In this document: positions 59,846 to 64,000 of the stretch, piece by piece
How the letters are laid out: each line of letters starts with the position of its first letter
Position numbering within the stretch: the first letter of the stretch is position 1
Assembly (NCBI GenBank): GCA_021234155.1
Contig: JAJEKV010000053.1
Location: forward strand, 936,956 to 1,000,955
Direction of reading: 5' to 3'
DNA length: 64,000 bases
Origin: Isoetes taiwanensis
Taxonomy: Eukaryota; Streptophyta; Lycopodiopsida; Isoetales; Isoetaceae
Notes under the pieces: model-generated
What the model was told of the DNA's origin: nothing
The model's input: the letters and a program-made list of their open reading frames with translations, nothing else
Database searches by the model: none
Translations under genes and position numbers: made by a program

Positions 59846-59877
59846 TAGTTGTTGCTTCTTCTTCTTCTTCTTCTTCA
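59846..59877. repeat. (TTC)n microsatellite
   Basis: About eight consecutive TTC units next to GTTGTTGC. Confidence 0.9.
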
Positions 59878-59979
59878 TTGGCCCCGTCTTCATTTTTGCG
59901 CATTATATTGTATCGCTAAACAATTAGTTCATTGTAGTCACAAATAATTATCTAATGAATGATACACACTTCATCCCCC

Positions 59980-62900
59980 TTTCACGCCAAGATGGGCGTA
60001 CGCTGATGGTCGCGATATTTGCCTTGTTTGAAGGCCCTGGGGCGTTCATCTTTAGCGGTAGGGCGACCCGGCAAATGGCCGCCTAGTGAGAATGAGCACC
60101 AAAACTAATGTTAGTGTTCAACTCGAACCTACATTATAAACCAAATTTATACTTACTTACAAATAGCTTTATCCGTAAAAGCCATAACCGCCAGACCAGT
60201 CTTATTGGCACTATGGCCACTTGCTTCGTCGATACCTGCGTCCAAATACCGCCTTTTGTTCTAGCTTCCCCTTTCTTTTGATAATATGTTGGCCTTCAAA
60301 CACTACAATGCAATACAAGGACTTAGTCCACATGGCATCATCTAATTATCGACTCATGGGGAGATGATGTATTTGAAATGCCTCATTAGTCAACCCGAGC
60401 AGGGTCGCGGCCACTTCCTCTATCGGGACTCGTAGCTTTGGCAAGAGCTTTTCACCGCTTCTTCCCCGATTACCTCTGCAAAATATAAATAAAAATATGA
60501 GTACAATGAGGTTATAATGAAGAACGAAAAGAGCCTAATACCGTGAATTTAACATGTTTACCCCCCGCTTTGAACAAAGCTCCTCCATGAGATCTCTCGA
60601 CTTGAGCTCAGGGGATATTCTCGCTTCTAAAATCTCCTTGATCCTCTCTTTTTCCTCATCATAGGCTCCGGGGTTCCATTCACCCTTGTGGGCGTTATGG
60701 CAAAACGCTATTTGTGACATTATTAGCCATCTTCCAAAAAATTGTCGCCATCTGCGGTCGCGGGCGCAACTTCTTGCTACTACTACCTCAACATACGACT
60801 AACATATGAATATGTGTTAGTGAACAAAAAGGGCATAATTCAAGATGAACTCACTCATATTGAAAGAGATGCCTTCGCGTGGAGGTGGTGCGGGTGGTGC
60901 GATCTTTACCGAGCTTGAAGAGGAATTGGCGCCCCACTCGCGCGTGGACGGCGGTCGGCTCCTTCGTGGGGGTTCATTCTCCGTGCTCTGAACGCCCCAA
61001 GATTGAATTCTGAAGGAGTGTATGAGCTTATGACGTGGAGGGTCATGGGCCGGGACCTCCGCCCTACTTTGTTCAACAGCCCGGGCGCCGCCAATCTCCA
61101 TTTCTCGCAGGCGACATCCCGAGTGCAAGGCATTCCACCTATCTTGAGGGTTATCGCCTCCGTTGATATCTCTGCGAGTTCCCCGCTCTTCGTCTTCGGG
61201 CTGGATGCTAGGTCCTTTTCCTCGATCTCTTAAGAGTGGTGATGAGAAGAAGATAAAGCCATAACTGCTTTACGGCTCTAACATTATGCATAGGAAAAGA
61301 AGGGCGAACCGCATTTACTAGCTACATTTAAAAACATTTGAACGTTAAAAATAAATGGTTAACTTACATTTTATCCTAGAAAAATCCATACCAAATCCAC
61401 ACAATGGTGGAGGTGGGCGGTGGTGGCTTAGCTAAACCGAGCGACCAACTTCGCCTCTTAAAGGCCTTTAAGTTTAGGGAAACAAGAAGGCTACCAAGCC
61501 ACGCGAGAAAAAGTTATTGAACAATAGATATGCCATGTCGCATCCCATGGTTCTTTGGACATGTGCAAAAACTTACAAAGTTATTTATATGGAGTGCGAT
61601 GAATAACATAGTAGGAAAGCAACAAAATGTTAGCAACATGGGAAGTTCATTACAAAACATTGGGATTTGAATAATAAAAAAAAAGTGCTTTTATATATTT
61701 GGTTATTAGACAATTAAAAAATTTAATACTCTTAAAACATGGCAAGATATACAATATTGTATTCATTATTTGAGTTGTGACAACAACAATTTTTGACATC
61801 TCCAAGGCATCCATGCACTTCATGTGTCGCTCTCTTTGTCTCTGGCCAAAACCATGGTAGAAGATATTCCAACACTTTGTAAGGCTTCAACAACTTCGGC
61901 TTTGGGTCGTGATGAGAATACGTCTTCACGTAGGCACATCATTCTTGTTTTTTGCTCCTCAACTTGTCAAGACGCCGTTGGTACATATGGGTTGGATTAA
62001 TCCATTGGGCATTGTTGTTATTATTAAAACCACTCCATTCGTCGCATAGCTTGCACGAAATCCAGAAGCATCTCTCATAAATATATCCCAATGCATAGAC
62101 ATCATGAATTTCGTGTCCCCATACACGATCATCATCCTTTGATTTCTCAAAACACAGTTTCCTCTAACCATGGATATTTTGCTTGTCCATCCGAAAGTAA
62201 GTCGCATTATCTCCAACAAGGGGCTCACGCTCTTTGGCGAAAATGAATTGCATTGTCCCAATCACCAATGGCCACCCACACATTTTGGTACTCATCATCA
62301 AAATGTAATTTGACTCTCTTTGCAATTAAGCTTTGTGTGAGTGAAGTGGCCTTTGTGGATCTCAACGACACCCTCGCTGGGGCAAGAGCTATCTGCGGAA
62401 CATATCGATATACAACTCAGATTTTGCTCCTAAGTTCGGGCCGCCTATGTGTTTGTCGGTTCTTCTTCCATTTAGCAATTGCATTTGACCATCTTCTAAA
62501 ACGTGGCAAGTTATTAGGTAAATAGTCAAACAAGTGTGCAAGTGTCTCTCCATTCATGAAAGGTAGAATCACCATTGGCCCTATGGTATCCCCACTAGAG
62601 CTAGCAACTTCATATGCAAGTCCAATGGATGTAGCCAAAGCGAGGATGCTGCTCTGAAGCGACATGTATCTTTTGAGCCATCTCATACGCCTACGCCCTA
62701 TCTTTGCCCTTTTTTGAAAACCCATCCATCAGATATAGCTCATCATCTTGGAAGTGTTGTGTTAGTTGATTTTGATTTAATCACGTCGCGATGTGTTGGT
62801 TCTCCTCAATAAGATTGTATCATCCACGCCTCACGGGCATGGGATCCAAAGATTGATGTGTTCGTAATGATTCTCCAAAGAAAAGTGGAGCTTGCTAGGC

Positions 62901-63420
62901 CCCTCTCCTCCTGAAACTTCCCCTGATCAAAACATTTTTAATTACCTAACCGACGTGCATTGAGATCCGCGAATGATGTGCTTGTGATCCAAACGCCGCT
63001 TCTTTGAGGAATTCCATGGAAGCTACCCATTCCTTGACACGAGCCTGCGGCATTGGGACTTTAAGTCAAGATGAATGCTTCAAAACATGTCTTCAGTTCA
63101 TCCATAGGGTTTCCAATCATTGGCTTTACATGTGTCAAGGAGAGAAGATCAACATTTCTTCTTGACCTGGCCATTTTTTGTGCTAACTCAAATTGGCACT
63201 TCCTTTTCACATGTCCCGACCAAAATGTAGCCGACCGCGTTGGATCTCACATTTGCCCATCTCCCCTTGGCCGACTTTTCGTTAGCACATATCTCATTTA
63301 TGACCATCGCGTCCCAATCTCACTAATCATTAGTGTCTTCTTCGAGGCCATACCTACAAACCAATTTAGATTCATTAATCTTGCTTTTGTGACTTTTTTC
63401 AAACCTTCATTATGAATCTT
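59980..63420 (-). pseudogene. decayed coding region of the CACTA-like element
   Basis: Minus-strand frames occur throughout: 63,415-63,071 in part, 62,725-62,417, 62,261-61,959, 61,929-61,732, 61,128-60,817 and 60,720-60,535. The last reads HKGEWNPGA and EEKERIKEILEARISPE, which resembles the C-terminal part of the plant transposase family called Ptta/En/Spm (a DEE...KI helical segment after a short aromatic box); this assignment is tentative. The 62,261-61,959 frame and its neighbours contain EIHDVYALGYIYERCFW and LCDEWSGF, which I cannot assign. Frameshifts are frequent and no catalytic motif was identified. Confidence 0.4.
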
Positions 63421-63639
63421 TACCTACTTTCTTAAGAGTTAGTTTCCCTTTTAATTTTTTTTTTTTTTTAAAACCAACTATTTAAATTTTTTCTTGCTCT
63501 TAACCCTTTCCACATCAGTGTTTCTTTGACATCCCTAACATCTTTTTAAAAAAAACAACATTCTAATCTTGTGAAACCCAAAATCAATAATGCAATTTTT
63601 TCAAAACCCTCGCCTCTGTCCAACTCCAGAAAGATACTC

Positions 63640-64000
63640 TCATTTATTGATATATTAATAAAAATAAACAAGAGTAGGCGGGTGAGCTTGGACTCGAACA
63701 ACACCTGAAGGTCTTCTCTCCTCGGCCATGAGCCGACTTCATGCCCTTGTCCAAGTCTCCAAACTCTAAAACTAAAATACATTAATCAATCAAATTTCAA
63801 GAGTAAATCTGGGTGAGCTTGGACCCTAACACCTAGTCTCCCTCCCCACTCAAGGAAGCCGCATCATGCCCTCAGCCCAAGTCTCCCCAATTTCTAAACT
63901 AAATACATTAATCAATAAAATTACAAGAGTAAACGTCCGCGTGAGCTTGGACCCTAACACCTAGTCTCTCAGCAATACGTAACCGAACGAAGCACAATTT
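63640..64000. repeat. 130-bp tandem repeat array, continues beyond the window
   Basis: GTGAGCTTGGA recurs at 63,682, 63,813 and 63,941, giving periods of 131 and 128 bp. Each unit also contains CCCAAGTCTCC, AAACTAAAATACATTAATCAAT and CAAGAGTAAA blocks. At least two full units and the start of a third lie in the window. The motif content resembles no known satellite that I can name. Confidence 0.85.

Larger units (their letters stand above)
58864..63600. mobile_element. CACTA (En/Spm) transposon, left terminus and body
   Basis: The terminus reads CACTACAAAACCAAAGCCC, matching the CACTA superfamily end. Behind it lie 530 bp packed with short CGACG/CGTCG repeats, the typical subterminal repeats bound by the element's own transposase. 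The body to the right holds an AT-rich zone (59,400-59,830) and decayed coding sequence. The other terminus is not in the window, so the right limit given is arbitrary. Confidence 0.8.

Overview
The window reads as nuclear DNA of a flowering plant. It is repeat-rich, with spliced genes that have GT-AG introns of plant size, a telo-box just upstream of one start codon, and LTR retrotransposons primed by initiator tRNA-Met. L1 and RTE-like LINEs, a CACTA (En/Spm) end and Harbinger-like and other inverted-repeat elements are also present. The species cannot be named from the sequence alone. No bacterial operon, CRISPR array, rRNA or tRNA gene was seen.

Layout. 1-1884: AT-rich spacer with a hexamer microsatellite and a 209-bp tandem duplication. 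1885-about 14,980: a Ty3/gypsy chromovirus-like element with two LTRs, PBS, PPT and decayed protease, RT, RNase H, integrase and chromodomain. Its 5' LTR end plus PBS is duplicated in tandem. About 15,200-17,961: a reverse-strand Ty1/copia remnant with one LTR. 18,865-20,867: a reverse-strand LINE remnant with a 15-bp target-site duplication. 21,490-22,280: a conserved-looking, probably transposon-related coding relic. 24,127-24,420: a protein-L-isoaspartate methyltransferase gene fragment. 25,209-28,498: RTE-like LINE material in both orientations.

Gene island, 32,500-46,400: a GPN1-type GPN-loop GTPase (plus strand, five exons, several single-base frameshifts) and a complete HAD-family hydrolase (minus strand, nine exons, 246 residues, no frameshift). 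Degenerate 331-bp repeats, a 440-bp inverted-repeat element and otherwise unassigned DNA lie between them. 47,379-47,617: a fragment of a hypersensitive-induced-reaction (SPFH) gene. 48,136-48,573 and 50,820-51,991: two further inverted-repeat elements, the second Harbinger-like. 52,731-53,400: a truncated LTR related to the gypsy LTR. 54,150-56,520: PPR gene debris and a gag fragment. 56,878-58,863: an L1 LINE cut by a CACTA end that starts at 58,864. The CACTA-like DNA continues towards the right edge, where a 130-bp tandem array begins.

Only the HAD hydrolase looks like an intact host gene. The GPN1 locus has complete exon structure and splice sites, but its reading frame is broken by short indels, so it is either a young pseudogene or a stretch of poor consensus sequence. 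I found no convincing novel biological system. The most unusual items are the hairpin-bearing repeats in the gypsy leader, the duplicated LTR-PBS junction, and the identical missing base in the PBSs of two unrelated retroelements.
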